From positions 1 to 5,479 of the forward strand of contig JAFADB010000080.1 in the NCBI GenBank assembly GCA_023425225.1: DNA of 5,479 bases, read 5' to 3'. Source of the DNA: Pseudomonadota bacterium (GTDB lineage Bacteria; Pseudomonadota; Gammaproteobacteria; Xanthomonadales; Xanthomonadaceae). Position 1 is the stretch's first letter; each line of letters opens with the position of its first letter. Made by a program: the position numbers and the translations under genes. Under the pieces are notes generated by a model. It ran no database searches. It had not been told where the DNA came from and saw only the letters and a program-made list of their open reading frames with translations. This document shows positions 1 to 5,479 of the stretch, piece by piece.

Positions 1-473
1 CCGCTGCGCACGTGGGTGATGCCGGAGACGCTGCCGACGTTGACGATGGCCGAGGTGGCGTGGCGGGCGAGCAGCGGATGGGCGTAGCGCGAAAGCTCGA
101 AGGCGGCGAACAGGTTAGTCTCGAAGATGCCGCGCCACTCGTCCTCGGTGTAGTCCACCGCGGCCCGGGTGATGTTGCCGCCGGCGTTGTTGACCAGGAT
201 GTGCAGGCCTTCGCCGTGGTCCTCGACCCAGTCCAGGATCTGCCGGCGGTCCTCCTCGTCGGCGACATCGGCGGCCAGGCCGTGGATCTCGCGCTCGGGA
301 AACTCCTCCAGCAGTTCGTCGCGCGCCGTGGCCAACGCATCGGCGTCGCGGCCGACGACCAGCAGGTCGGCGCCGAAACCGAGCAGCTCGCGCGCGATCG
401 CCAGACCGATGCCGGCGCTGGCGCCGGTGATCAGGGCGGTCTGTCCATCCAGCCGCCAGCGTTGCCGGGTCAT
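1..473 (-). CDS. SDR family oxidoreductase, tropinone reductase-like (C-terminus beyond left edge)
   Basis: Classical short-chain dehydrogenase/reductase, expected to be a soluble NAD(P)H-dependent reductase of a carbonyl substrate. Only the first 157 residues are present. The N-terminus (RWRLDGQTALITGASAGIG) closely resembles plant tropinone reductases as I remember them. Visible motifs are the dinucleotide-binding TGxxxGIG at 16-23, NNAGG at 95-99, the structural/catalytic Asn120 (ETNLF) and the catalytic Ser148 in NVGSVSG. The YxxxK pair should follow just outside the window. Arg42 after the second beta strand, with no acidic residue at that strand's end, suggests NADP(H) rather than NAD(H); this is an inference. 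The ATG at 473 is firm because AGGAG (484-480) lies 6 bases upstream. The gene is divergent from the lipoprotein gene. The name reflects fold similarity: the true substrate is unknown and need not be tropinone. Confidence 0.95.
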   Translation of the reverse strand, partial: MTRQRWRLDGQTALITGASAGIGLAIARELLGFGADLLVVGRDADALATARDELLEEFPEREIHGLAADVADEEDRRQILDWVEDHGEGLHILVNNAGGNITRAAVDYTEDEWRGIFETNLFAAFELSRYAHPLLARHATSAIVNVGSVSGITHVRS

Positions 474-578
474 GGTCGTCTCCTGGGGCGGTTCGGGAGC
501 GGGCCGCAGCGGTGCGGCGGACGCGGCGCCGGCGCGGACCGGCGTAGGATAACCGCCACACCCAGCAGGATTGTGCCG

Positions 579-800
579 ATGAAGACCCGTTCGCGCCTGT
601 GCCTGATGCCGCTTGCGTTGCTGGCGTTGGCCGGCTGCCGCCAGCCCGAGCCCGCCGTTCCCGACCGGCCGCCGGACCCCCAGGCCACCGCGCTGCGACA
701 GGCGATCGAGCAACCGCTGGACCGCGCCAAGGCGGTCGAGGCCGGCGCGGCGCAGGGGGCCGAGGCGCAGCGCGCGCAGATCGACGCGGCAACACAGTGA
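579..800 (+). CDS. Small lipoprotein precursor of unknown function (73 aa)
   Basis: Short exported lipoprotein of unknown role. The protein starts MKTRSRLCLMPLALLALAGC: a basic n-region, a hydrophobic core of about 10 residues and a lipobox LAGC at 17-20, so signal peptidase II should cleave before Cys20 and leave a 54-residue lipid-anchored product. Residue 21 is Arg, not Asp, so there is no classical inner-membrane retention signal and outer-membrane sorting is likely. After a Pro-rich linker (about 22-43), residues 46-73 look like one amphipathic helix, with ALRQAIEQPLDRAKAVEAG followed by an Ala/Gln/Glu-rich tail. This resembles small lipoproteins I recall from Xanthomonas, but I cannot name a family. 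ATG at 579 is chosen because AGGA (567-570) lies 8 bases upstream. A GTG two codons earlier (573) is in frame but too close to the AGGA. The gene converges on sppA. Confidence 0.85.
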   Translation: MKTRSRLCLMPLALLALAGCRQPEPAVPDRPPDPQATALRQAIEQPLDRAKAVEAGAAQGAEAQRAQIDAATQ

Positions 801-838
801 CGCCTACACGCGACGGACCGCGCCGGGATCCGCGTGGC

Positions 839-870
839 GATCGGTGCGGGCTACCGCGTCATAACCGATC
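839..870. repeat. Inverted repeat / hairpin 1 in convergent gap
   Basis: GATCGGT (839-845) is perfectly complementary to ACCGATC (864-870), and inside it GCGG (846-849) pairs with CCGC (854-857), leaving a six-base one-sided bulge (858-863). It lies 39 bases past the lipoprotein stop. No T-tract follows on either strand, so it is not a textbook intrinsic terminator. It may be an RNA 3'-end structure or simply a GC-rich coincidence. Confidence 0.4.
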
Positions 871-883
871 CTGATTCCCCCGA

Positions 884-917
884 CGACGCGCCTTGCCCAA
901 GCTGGCAGGACGCGTCG
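884..917. terminator. Hairpin 2, candidate bidirectional 3'-end structure for sppA and the lipoprotein gene
   Basis: CGACGCG (884-890) pairs perfectly with CGCGTCG (911-917). After one mismatch (891/910) the stem continues with 892-897 against 904-909 (one T-G wobble), closing a 6-base loop, CAAGCT. It begins 28 bases past the sppA stop on the minus strand and 84 bases past the lipoprotein stop on the plus strand, where a shared terminator of convergent genes would sit. No run of T follows on either strand, so it could instead work with Rho or protect the 3' end from exonucleases. The stem is seen in the sequence; termination is inferred. Confidence 0.45.
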
Positions 918-944
918 CCGGAACCGGAACCCGGACCGCGCCGG

Positions 945-2843
945 TCACAGCCCGCAGAAGCAGTACGCCAGTTCCTTGGCCGGCGCGCCGTCGCGGTCCT
1001 TGACCGCGTTCTCGACGAAGCGCAGCTGCGCGTCCATCTGCGGCAGGGTACGCGCCAGCATCGCCCGCGCCAGGCCGGAATCGCCCAGCAGGCGGGCGCC
1101 GGCGTGGCTGCCGGCGAAGCCGGCCATGAACTGCGCGAACGGCGAGGCCGGCTTCTCGATGTAGCGCACGCGGTACTTGCCGTCCTCCAGCTTGGCGCGC
1201 CCGGCCGCGTCGGCCAGCGCCGCCTTCAATCCGCCGAACTCGTCCACCAGCCCGCGCTCGCGCGCCTGGGCGCCGGTCCACACGCGGCCGCGCGCGACCT
1301 CGTCCACCGCCTGCACGCTCTTGTTGCGCGCCTGCGCGACCTTGCCGGTGAAGTCGGCATAACCCTTGTCGATCACCGACTGGATCACCCGCCCCACCGC
1401 CGGGTCCAGCGGCCGGCTGATGTCGAAGGCGCCGGCGAAGCGGGTGGTGCCCACGCCGTCGGTGTGCACGCCGATCTTGTCCAGGGTGCGGGTCAGGTTG
1501 GGCACCAGGCCGAAGATGCCGATCGAGCCGCTGATGGTGGAGGCGTCGGCGTAGATGCGGTCGGCGTTCATGCTGATCCAGTAGCCGCCGGAGGCGGCCA
1601 GGTCGCCCATCGATACCACCACCGGCTTGCCGGCGGCCTTCAGCGCCACCACCTCGCGGCGGATCTGCTCAGAGGCGAACACCTCGCCGCCGGGCGAATC
1701 CACCCGCAGCACCACCGCCTTGACCTCGTCGTCGTCGCGCGCGGCGCGCAGCAGCGCGGCGGTCGATACGCCGCCGATGCGCCCGGCCGGCTGCTCGCCG
1801 CCGCTGATCTCGCCCTCGGCCACCACCACCGCCACCTGCGGGCGGCGATCGACCGGCGAGCGGCGCGCATTCAACTGGGTCAGGTAGCCGTCGAAATCGA
1901 CATTGCGGAAGCCGCCGTCGGCATCCTTGTCGGCCACGCCGCGCTCGGCGAGCAGTTGCTCCACTTCCTCGCGGGTCTTCAGCCCGTCCACCAGCTTCTG
2001 CTGCAGCGCGAACTTGGCCAGGTCGCCGCCGGCGGCGGCGATGCCCTCGGGCAGGGTGTCGATGCCGGCGGCCAGCTGCTCGGGGGTGAGCTTGCGCGCG
2101 GCGGCGATATCGGCCAGGTAGCGCTGCCAGATGTCGTTCATCCAGAACAGGTCGGCTTCCTTGGCGTCCTTGGAGGCGGCGTCGAGGATGTACGGCTCGG
2201 CCGCGGACTTGTACTCGCCGACCCGGAACAGGTGCACGTCCACGCCCAGCTTGTCCTGCAGCGCGGTGCGGAAGTACTGGCGGTAGCCGCTCAGGCCCTG
2301 CAGCAGCACCGCGCCCATCGGGTCCAGGTAGACCTCGTCGGCCTGCGCGGCGAGCAGGTACTGGCCCTGGCCCATGTTCTCGCTGAAGGCCACGAGCTGC
2401 TTGCCGCTGGCGCGCAGTTCCGCCAGCGCGTCGGCGACCTCGCGCAGCGAGGCGAAGCCGGACGGCTGCAGCTTGTCCAGCTGCAGCACCACCCGCTCGA
2501 TCTTCTTGTCCTTGCCGGCCGCCTCGATCACCCGCAGCAGGTCGCGCAGCTGGATCTCCTCGGCGCTCTTCTCGCCCAGCGCGCGCGCCAGCGCGCGGCT
2601 GACCGGGTCGGCGCTGAACTGCTCCACCAGCTTGCCTTCCGGCGCGATCACCAGCGTGGTGCGGTCGCCCAGCGGCTTGGCGCCACCGGTGCCCTTGGCC
2701 ATCACCGCCACCAGCACCATCAGGAGCAGGAACAGGAACCCGAAGAACAGCAGGTTCAGGATCAGCCGGCGGGTGAAGTTCATCACATCCCACAGGCCAA
2801 CGAAGAAGCTGGCGATGGGGTTGCGACGCACGGGTTGGTTCAT
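945..2843 (-). CDS. sppA: Signal peptide peptidase SppA, long (67K) form
   Basis: Inner-membrane serine protease of family S49 with the active site on the periplasmic side; it degrades signal peptides left in the membrane after preprotein cleavage. The protein has 632 residues, close to the E. coli enzyme (618), and has the same tandem layout. A cytoplasmic N-terminus is followed by one membrane anchor at about 27-48, an N-terminal S49 repeat (about 60-320) and a C-terminal S49 repeat (about 335-560). The Lys/Ser dyad is split between the repeats: Lys212 in FRVGEYKSAAEP and Ser418 in LAASGGYWIS, matching E. coli Lys209 and Ser409. Other conserved segments are VDSPGGEV (381-388), TISGSIGIFG (436-445), VWTGAQA and GLVDEFGG. 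The chain ends AYCFCGL, like the cysteine-containing E. coli C-terminus. ATG at 2843 is supported by GGAG (2853-2850) 6 bases upstream. The gene lies 78 bases after the MATE gene, either co-transcribed or using its own promoter in the gap. Confidence 0.98.
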   Translation of the reverse strand: MNQPVRRNPIASFFVGLWDVMNFTRRLILNLLFFGFLFLLLMVLVAVMAKGTGGAKPLGDRTTLVIAPEGKLVEQFSADPVSRALARALGEKSAEEIQLRDLLRVIEAAGKDKKIERVVLQLDKLQPSGFASLREVADALAELRASGKQLVAFSENMGQGQYLLAAQADEVYLDPMGAVLLQGLSGYRQYFRTALQDKLGVDVHLFRVGEYKSAAEPYILDAASKDAKEADLFWMNDIWQRYLADIAAARKLTPEQLAAGIDTLPEGIAAAGGDLAKFALQQKLVDGLKTREEVEQLLAERGVADKDADGGFRNVDFDGYLTQLNARRSPVDRRPQVAVVVAEGEISGGEQPAGRIGGVSTAALLRAARDDDEVKAVVLRVDSPGGEVFASEQIRREVVALKAAGKPVVVSMGDLAASGGYWISMNADRIYADASTISGSIGIFGLVPNLTRTLDKIGVHTDGVGTTRFAGAFDISRPLDPAVGRVIQSVIDKGYADFTGKVAQARNKSVQAVDEVARGRVWTGAQARERGLVDEFGGLKAALADAAGRAKLEDGKYRVRYIEKPASPFAQFMAGFAGSHAGARLLGDSGLARAMLARTLPQMDAQLRFVENAVKDRDGAPAKELAYCFCGL

Positions 2844-2882
2844 GGACGGCTCCGGAAAGTGGGACGGCGGTTGCTGCGGGTC

Positions 2883-2911
2883 AGCATACCGGCTACGACA
2901 GGCGCCGGCAT
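2883..2911 (-). promoter_or_regulatory. Candidate sigma-70 promoter for sppA
   Basis: On the minus strand, TATGCT (2888-2883) resembles a -10 box (4 of 6). A weak -35, ATGCCG (2911-2906, 3 of 6), lies 17 bases upstream. Transcription would start near 2876, leaving a leader of about 33 bases before the sppA ATG. The match is modest and sequence-only; read-through from the MATE gene is equally possible. Confidence 0.3.
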
Positions 2912-2921
2912 GCGCTGGAAG

Positions 2922-4292
2922 TCAGGGGGATGCGGCGATGCGCTGCAGGCGGCTGCTGGTGACATAGAAACGCCAGGCCATCAGCACCGCGGCCACGGCC
3001 AGGCCGGTGATCAGGCCGATCCACATCCCGCGCGGCCCCCAGCCCAGGCCCAGGCCGAGCCCGGCGCCGAGCGGCATGCCCACGCCCCAGTACGAGAGCA
3101 TGGCCAGGAACATCGGCACGCGGGTGTCCTTGAGCCCGCGCAGCGCGCCGGCCGAGAGTACCTGGATGCCGTCGGGGAACTGGAACGTGGCCGCGTACAG
3201 CAGCAGGCTCGAGGCCAGCGCCGCCACCGCGATGTCGTTGCTGTACAGCCCGACGATGGCGCCATGGCCGAACAGCAGCACGCCGGCCGACAGGGTCTGC
3301 GTGCACAGCACGATCGCATAGCCGGCCCAGGCCGCGCGGCGCATGCCGGCGACGTTGCCGCGGCCGATCGCATGCCCGACCCGCACCGTGGTCGCCTCGG
3401 CCACCGCCATCGGCACCATGAAGCACAGCTGGGCGACGTTGATGGCGATCTGGTGCGCGGCCGCCTCGGTGGCGCCGAGCCGGCCGATCAGCAGCGCGGT
3501 GACGATGAACAGCCCGCCTTCCATCAGCACGGTGATGCCGATCGGCAACCCGGTGCGCAGCAGTTCGCGCATCGGCGCCCATCGCGGCGGGTCCAGCCGC
3601 GCGAACAGTCCCAGGCGGGCGAAGCGCCGGCTGCGCCACAGATAGGTGGCGAAGGCCAGCGCCTGCAGCCACATCATCGTCGCCGAGGCGATGCCCAGCC
3701 CCCGGGCACCCAGCGCCGGCAACCCCAGCTTGCCGTAGGCCAGCACATAGCCCAGCGGCGCCAGCACCAGCAGCCCGCCGAAGCCGAACAGCATCGTCGG
3801 CAGCGTCCAGTGCATGCCCTCGCTGAGGTAGCGCATGCAGAAGTACAACGTCAGCGCCGGCCCGCCCCAGCGCACCGCGTGCAGGAAGCAGGTGGCGCCG
3901 GGCACGATGTCGGGCGCGATGCCGAACGCCGGCAGCAGCGGCGGCACCAGGCTGAGGAAGGCGAACATCACCAGCCCCAGCGCGGCCGACAGCCACAGCG
4001 CCTGGCGGAACAGCGGACCGATCTCGTCGCGGCGGCCGGCGCCGTCGAACTGCGACACCGAGGCGGTGAGCGAGATCAGGGTGCCGATCGGGATCAGCAT
4101 CGGCAGCCACAGCAGCGCGGTGCCGATGGTGACGGCGGCCAGCGTGTCGGTGCCGTGGTGGCCGGCGATGACGTTGTCGACGAAGCCGATCAGGCCGGTG
4201 GACACGTGGCCCAGCACCAGCGGCAGCGCGAGGAGAACGGTGGCGCGCACTTCGTGGCCGAAGCGCGGTGCCGGGGAGGAAAGCGTGGACAT
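2922..4292 (-). CDS. norM: MATE family multidrug efflux transporter, NorM type
   Basis: Inner-membrane antiporter that exports cationic, often aromatic drugs and toxic metabolites in exchange for Na+ or H+. The 456-residue protein has the NorM length and about twelve hydrophobic segments in two six-helix halves, split by a basic loop (about 212-245, with LWRSRRFARLG). Acids essential in Vibrio cholerae NorM (D36, E255, D371) all appear at a constant offset of +3: Asp39 in IGFVDNVIAG, Glu258 in VLMEGGLF and Asp374 in FQFPDGIQVLSAGALRG. Other family segments are AAHQIAIN (278-285) and TTVRVGHAIGRGN (301-313). The ATG at 4292 lacks a clear Shine-Dalgarno, but no ATG, GTG or TTG occurs in frame in the bases just upstream, and the family N-terminus aligns well. 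sppA follows after 78 bases. Ion coupling and substrates cannot be read from sequence, and no adjacent regulator gene is seen. Confidence 0.96.
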   Translation of the reverse strand: MSTLSSPAPRFGHEVRATVLLALPLVLGHVSTGLIGFVDNVIAGHHGTDTLAAVTIGTALLWLPMLIPIGTLISLTASVSQFDGAGRRDEIGPLFRQALWLSAALGLVMFAFLSLVPPLLPAFGIAPDIVPGATCFLHAVRWGGPALTLYFCMRYLSEGMHWTLPTMLFGFGGLLVLAPLGYVLAYGKLGLPALGARGLGIASATMMWLQALAFATYLWRSRRFARLGLFARLDPPRWAPMRELLRTGLPIGITVLMEGGLFIVTALLIGRLGATEAAAHQIAINVAQLCFMVPMAVAEATTVRVGHAIGRGNVAGMRRAAWAGYAIVLCTQTLSAGVLLFGHGAIVGLYSNDIAVAALASSLLLYAATFQFPDGIQVLSAGALRGLKDTRVPMFLAMLSYWGVGMPLGAGLGLGLGWGPRGMWIGLITGLAVAAVLMAWRFYVTSSRLQRIAASP

Positions 4293-4357
4293 TGCGGATG
4301 GATGCGCGGACTGCGGGGACGCACGGAGGCGCCGGCTCCCGGGTCGCGGAACCGCGC

Positions 4358-4387
4358 ATTCTACCTGCCCGGCGTTACAGGCGTCCG
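4358..4387 (-). promoter_or_regulatory. Candidate sigma-70 promoter for the MATE gene
   Basis: On the minus strand, TAGAAT (4363-4358) matches the -10 consensus at 5 of 6 positions. A weak -35, CGGACG (4387-4382, 3 of 6), is 18 bases upstream. Transcription would start near 4351, giving a leader of about 58 bases. That leader begins in a small palindrome, with CGCG arms around GTTC (4345-4356). The strong -10 is the main support. No operator or riboswitch is recognised. Confidence 0.4.
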
Positions 4388-4448
4388 CTGCACGTCCGCC
4401 GGCCCGAGCAGGACCACTATCCGTTCACCCGTAAGGACAAGAAGGCAG

Positions 4449-4478
4449 ATTCCTTCTCCCGCAAGCGGGGGAAGGGAT
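4449..4478. repeat. REP-like palindrome between the DUF3106 and MATE genes
   Basis: The arms 4449-4462 and 4465-4478 form a 14-pair stem (two T-G wobbles on the plus strand) around CCTTCTCCCGC / GCGGGGGAAGG, with AA at the centre. I recall very similar CTTCTCCCGC-GCGGGAGAAG palindromes as abundant dispersed intergenic repeats in Xanthomonas and relatives, but copy number cannot be checked here. It starts 43 bases beyond the DUF3106 stop on the minus strand. It could therefore end that transcript or stabilise its 3' end, although no T-tract follows directly. Confidence 0.5.
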
Positions 4479-4520
4479 TGCCCGTTCGTGCCTCGTGTCG
4501 AAGCGACAGGACCGTCGCCC

Positions 4521-5108
4521 TCAACGCCCCAGCCGCTGGTGGATCCAGGGGCCGCGTGCATGCGCCGGCTGCGCCAGCAGGTCCTGCCGCAGCTGCGCGC
4601 GCTCGGTCGGCGGCGTGCGCTGGGACAGCAGCGCCAGCTCGGCACGCTGCTGCGCATCCAGGCCGCGCAGCAGCGCCAGCATCGGTTCGCGCTCGGCCGG
4701 CGGCAGGTAACCGAACAACGGCTGCAGCGCCGGATACGCCGCGCCCAGGTCCGGCCCCAGCCGCCAGCCGTCGCGGTGCAGGCGGTCCAGGCTCTCGAAG
4801 CGGGCATGCAGGGCCTGCCGTTCGGCGGCCGGTGCCATGGCGAACTGCGCCGCCGCCGCGCGCAGTCGCTCGCGCTCGGATTCGTCGAGCGCACGCCAGG
4901 CCGCATAGCGATCTCGCAGGTCGCGCCGCTGGGCCGGTGTGGCGTCCTGCCATTGCCGCTGCGGCGTCGGCGGCTCCACCTGCAGCGCGGCCGCCGATAC
5001 GTCCGACTCCGCTTCTGCCTCGGCCAGCGGCGCCGGCAGCGGCTGCGCGGCCGCCGTAGCCATGCAGGACAGCAGCATCAGCAGCAGTACGCGCGGGCTA
5101 CTCGGCAT
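4521..5108 (-). CDS. DUF3106 domain-containing exported protein
   Basis: Secreted or periplasmic protein of unknown biochemical function. It has 195 residues. Residues 1-21 (MPSSPRVLLLMLLSCMATAAA) form a Sec signal peptide with likely cleavage after ATAAA, and there is no lipobox at the cleavage site. An Ala/Glu/Pro-rich linker (22-50) leads to short helical repeats typical of DUF3106: RQWQDATPAQRRDLRDRY (51-68), WRALDESERERLR (71-83), FGYLPPAEREPML (132-144) and RTPPTERAQLRQDL (164-177). Each follows a W/F-x(n)-P-x-x-R/E-R pattern in which a Pro or Ser precedes a charged helix. The ATG at 5108 is supported by GGAG (5119-5116) 7 bases upstream and by the signal peptide. It lies inside the upstream gene, with an 11-base overlap, so translation is probably coupled. 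In other proteobacteria DUF3106 genes follow an ECF sigma factor gene and a small membrane protein gene, as this one appears to do. Confidence 0.92.
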   Translation of the reverse strand: MPSSPRVLLLMLLSCMATAAAQPLPAPLAEAEAESDVSAAALQVEPPTPQRQWQDATPAQRRDLRDRYAAWRALDESERERLRAAAAQFAMAPAAERQALHARFESLDRLHRDGWRLGPDLGAAYPALQPLFGYLPPAEREPMLALLRGLDAQQRAELALLSQRTPPTERAQLRQDLLAQPAHARGPWIHQRLGR

Positions 5109-5479
5109 CGACCGTCTCCAGCGTATCGCTGGGCAGCGGCGCGGTGGTCGCGGCAGGCGCTTCGGATTCGTCGCGCGGCAGCGGCTGGCCGGCGGCCAGC
5201 CAGGCGTAGAAGTCGGCGTCGCGGGCAATGGCCAGGTCGGGGTCGGCCAGCATGGCGTCGTCGCCGGCCTCGCTCGCCGACGGGACCGCACCCGGTCGGG
5301 CGCTGCGGTCGGCCGGCAAGGGCTCCACCAGCACCTGCGGCGCCTCGCCCGGTCCGGTCTGCGCCGGCAAGGCGCGCATCCGCGGCCACAGCAGCCAGGC
5401 CACGATCGCCACGGCCACCACCAGCGCAACGGCGATGAGGATCCGGCGCAATCCGCGTGGAATGGCCGCGGTGCGGCAC
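5098..5479 (-). CDS. Single-pass membrane protein, sigma-factor-associated type, probably 5'-truncated by the right edge
   Basis: I cannot assign a function. In frame it is open from the right edge to the TAG at 5098. A basic stretch (RGLRR) is followed by one membrane segment (ILIAVALVVAVAIVAWLLW) and then an acidic, Pro/Ala-rich tail of about 95 residues, presumably periplasmic. The tail contains AMLADPDLAIARDADFYAWLA, with a D-x-D-F-Y-x-W-L core. A similar acidic aromatic ending occurs, as I remember it, in DUF3619-type and related proteins encoded between an ECF sigma gene and a DUF3106 gene. This suggests a possible anti-sigma or sigma-accessory protein with its cytoplasmic domain outside the window. 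The only in-window start is TTG at 5451 (117 residues); the purine-rich GGA upstream abuts it with no spacing, so it is a poor start and I favour one beyond the edge. The gene overlaps the DUF3106 gene by 11 bases. Confidence 0.82.
   Translation of the reverse strand, partial: CRTAAIPRGLRRILIAVALVVAVAIVAWLLWPRMRALPAQTGPGEAPQVLVEPLPADRSARPGAVPSASEAGDDAMLADPDLAIARDADFYAWLAAGQPLPRDESEAPAATTAPLPSDTLETVDAE

Noticed and set aside
545..550. TAGGAT as a -10 box for the lipoprotein gene
   Set aside because: It matches 4 of 6 positions, but no -35-like hexamer lies 16-18 bases upstream in the very GC-rich divergent gap. The support is too thin to list as a promoter.
12..800. A 262-codon plus-strand frame joining the antisense of the SDR to the lipoprotein
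   Set aside because: The first 189 codons are antisense to the SDR gene or lie in the divergent gap, and have no domain. The real gene starts at 579, where an AGGA ribosome site and a signal peptide begin.
918..936. Hexamer repeats CCGGAA, CCGGAA, then CCGGAC after one extra base
   Set aside because: Only three units with an irregular spacing, in GC-rich sequence beside a hairpin. It is too short to call a tandem repeat array.
2893..4359. A 488-codon minus-strand frame overlapping the MATE gene
   Set aside because: It is a Pro/Arg/Ala-rich out-of-frame shadow. The frame starting at 4292 has twelve membrane segments and the NorM key acids.
834..5438. A 1534-codon open frame on the plus strand, antisense to sppA, the MATE gene and the DUF3106 gene
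   Set aside because: It runs antisense through three well-supported genes and reads as low-complexity Ala/Arg/Gln/His/Gly with no domain. Long antisense frames are expected where GC-rich third positions remove stop codons. It has no ribosome site of note.
1..5479. Mobile elements, CRISPR arrays, toxin-antitoxin, defence or biosynthetic clusters
   Set aside because: No transposase, integrase, spaced direct repeats, small toxin-like pairs or defence domains are visible on either strand. All sizeable stretches are explained by conserved housekeeping-type genes.

Overview
The window is very GC-rich (roughly 70 % by eye) and fits a gammaproteobacterium of the Xanthomonadaceae (Xanthomonas, Stenotrophomonas, Pseudoxanthomonas or Lysobacter type). 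This assignment rests on base composition, protein character and remembered gene order in that family, not on a database search. The window is ordinary chromosome: no insertion sequence, phage gene, CRISPR array, tRNA or rRNA is visible, and coding density is high.

Left to right: (1) 1-473, minus: the N-terminal 157 residues of a tropinone-reductase-like short-chain dehydrogenase (SDR), cut by the left edge. (2) 579-800, plus: a 73-residue lipoprotein precursor, divergent from the SDR. (3) 801-944: a convergent gap holding two hairpins. (4) 945-2843, minus: sppA, long-form signal peptide peptidase, with both catalytic residues. (5) 2922-4292, minus: a NorM-type MATE efflux pump with all three key membrane acids. 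(6) 4293-4520: a gap with a candidate MATE promoter and a REP-like palindrome. (7) 4521-5108, minus: an exported DUF3106-type protein. (8) 5098-5479, minus: a single-pass membrane protein that probably begins beyond the right edge and overlaps the DUF3106 gene by 11 bases.

Transcription of the right four genes runs right to left. Genes 8 and 7 form a tight, probably translationally coupled pair. From remembered gene order in beta- and gammaproteobacteria, such a pair usually follows an ECF sigma-70 gene, which would lie just past position 5479. After a 228-base gap with a palindrome and a possible new promoter come the efflux pump and then sppA, 78 bases apart and possibly co-transcribed. The pump exports cationic drugs and the peptidase clears cleaved signal peptides; both are inner-membrane proteins, but the sequence shows no direct functional link.

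I found no convincing new biological system. The items most worth a second look are the sigma-linked membrane protein/DUF3106 pair, the two competing hairpins near 4440-4478, the tandem hairpins between the convergent genes, and the conserved cysteine tail of SppA.
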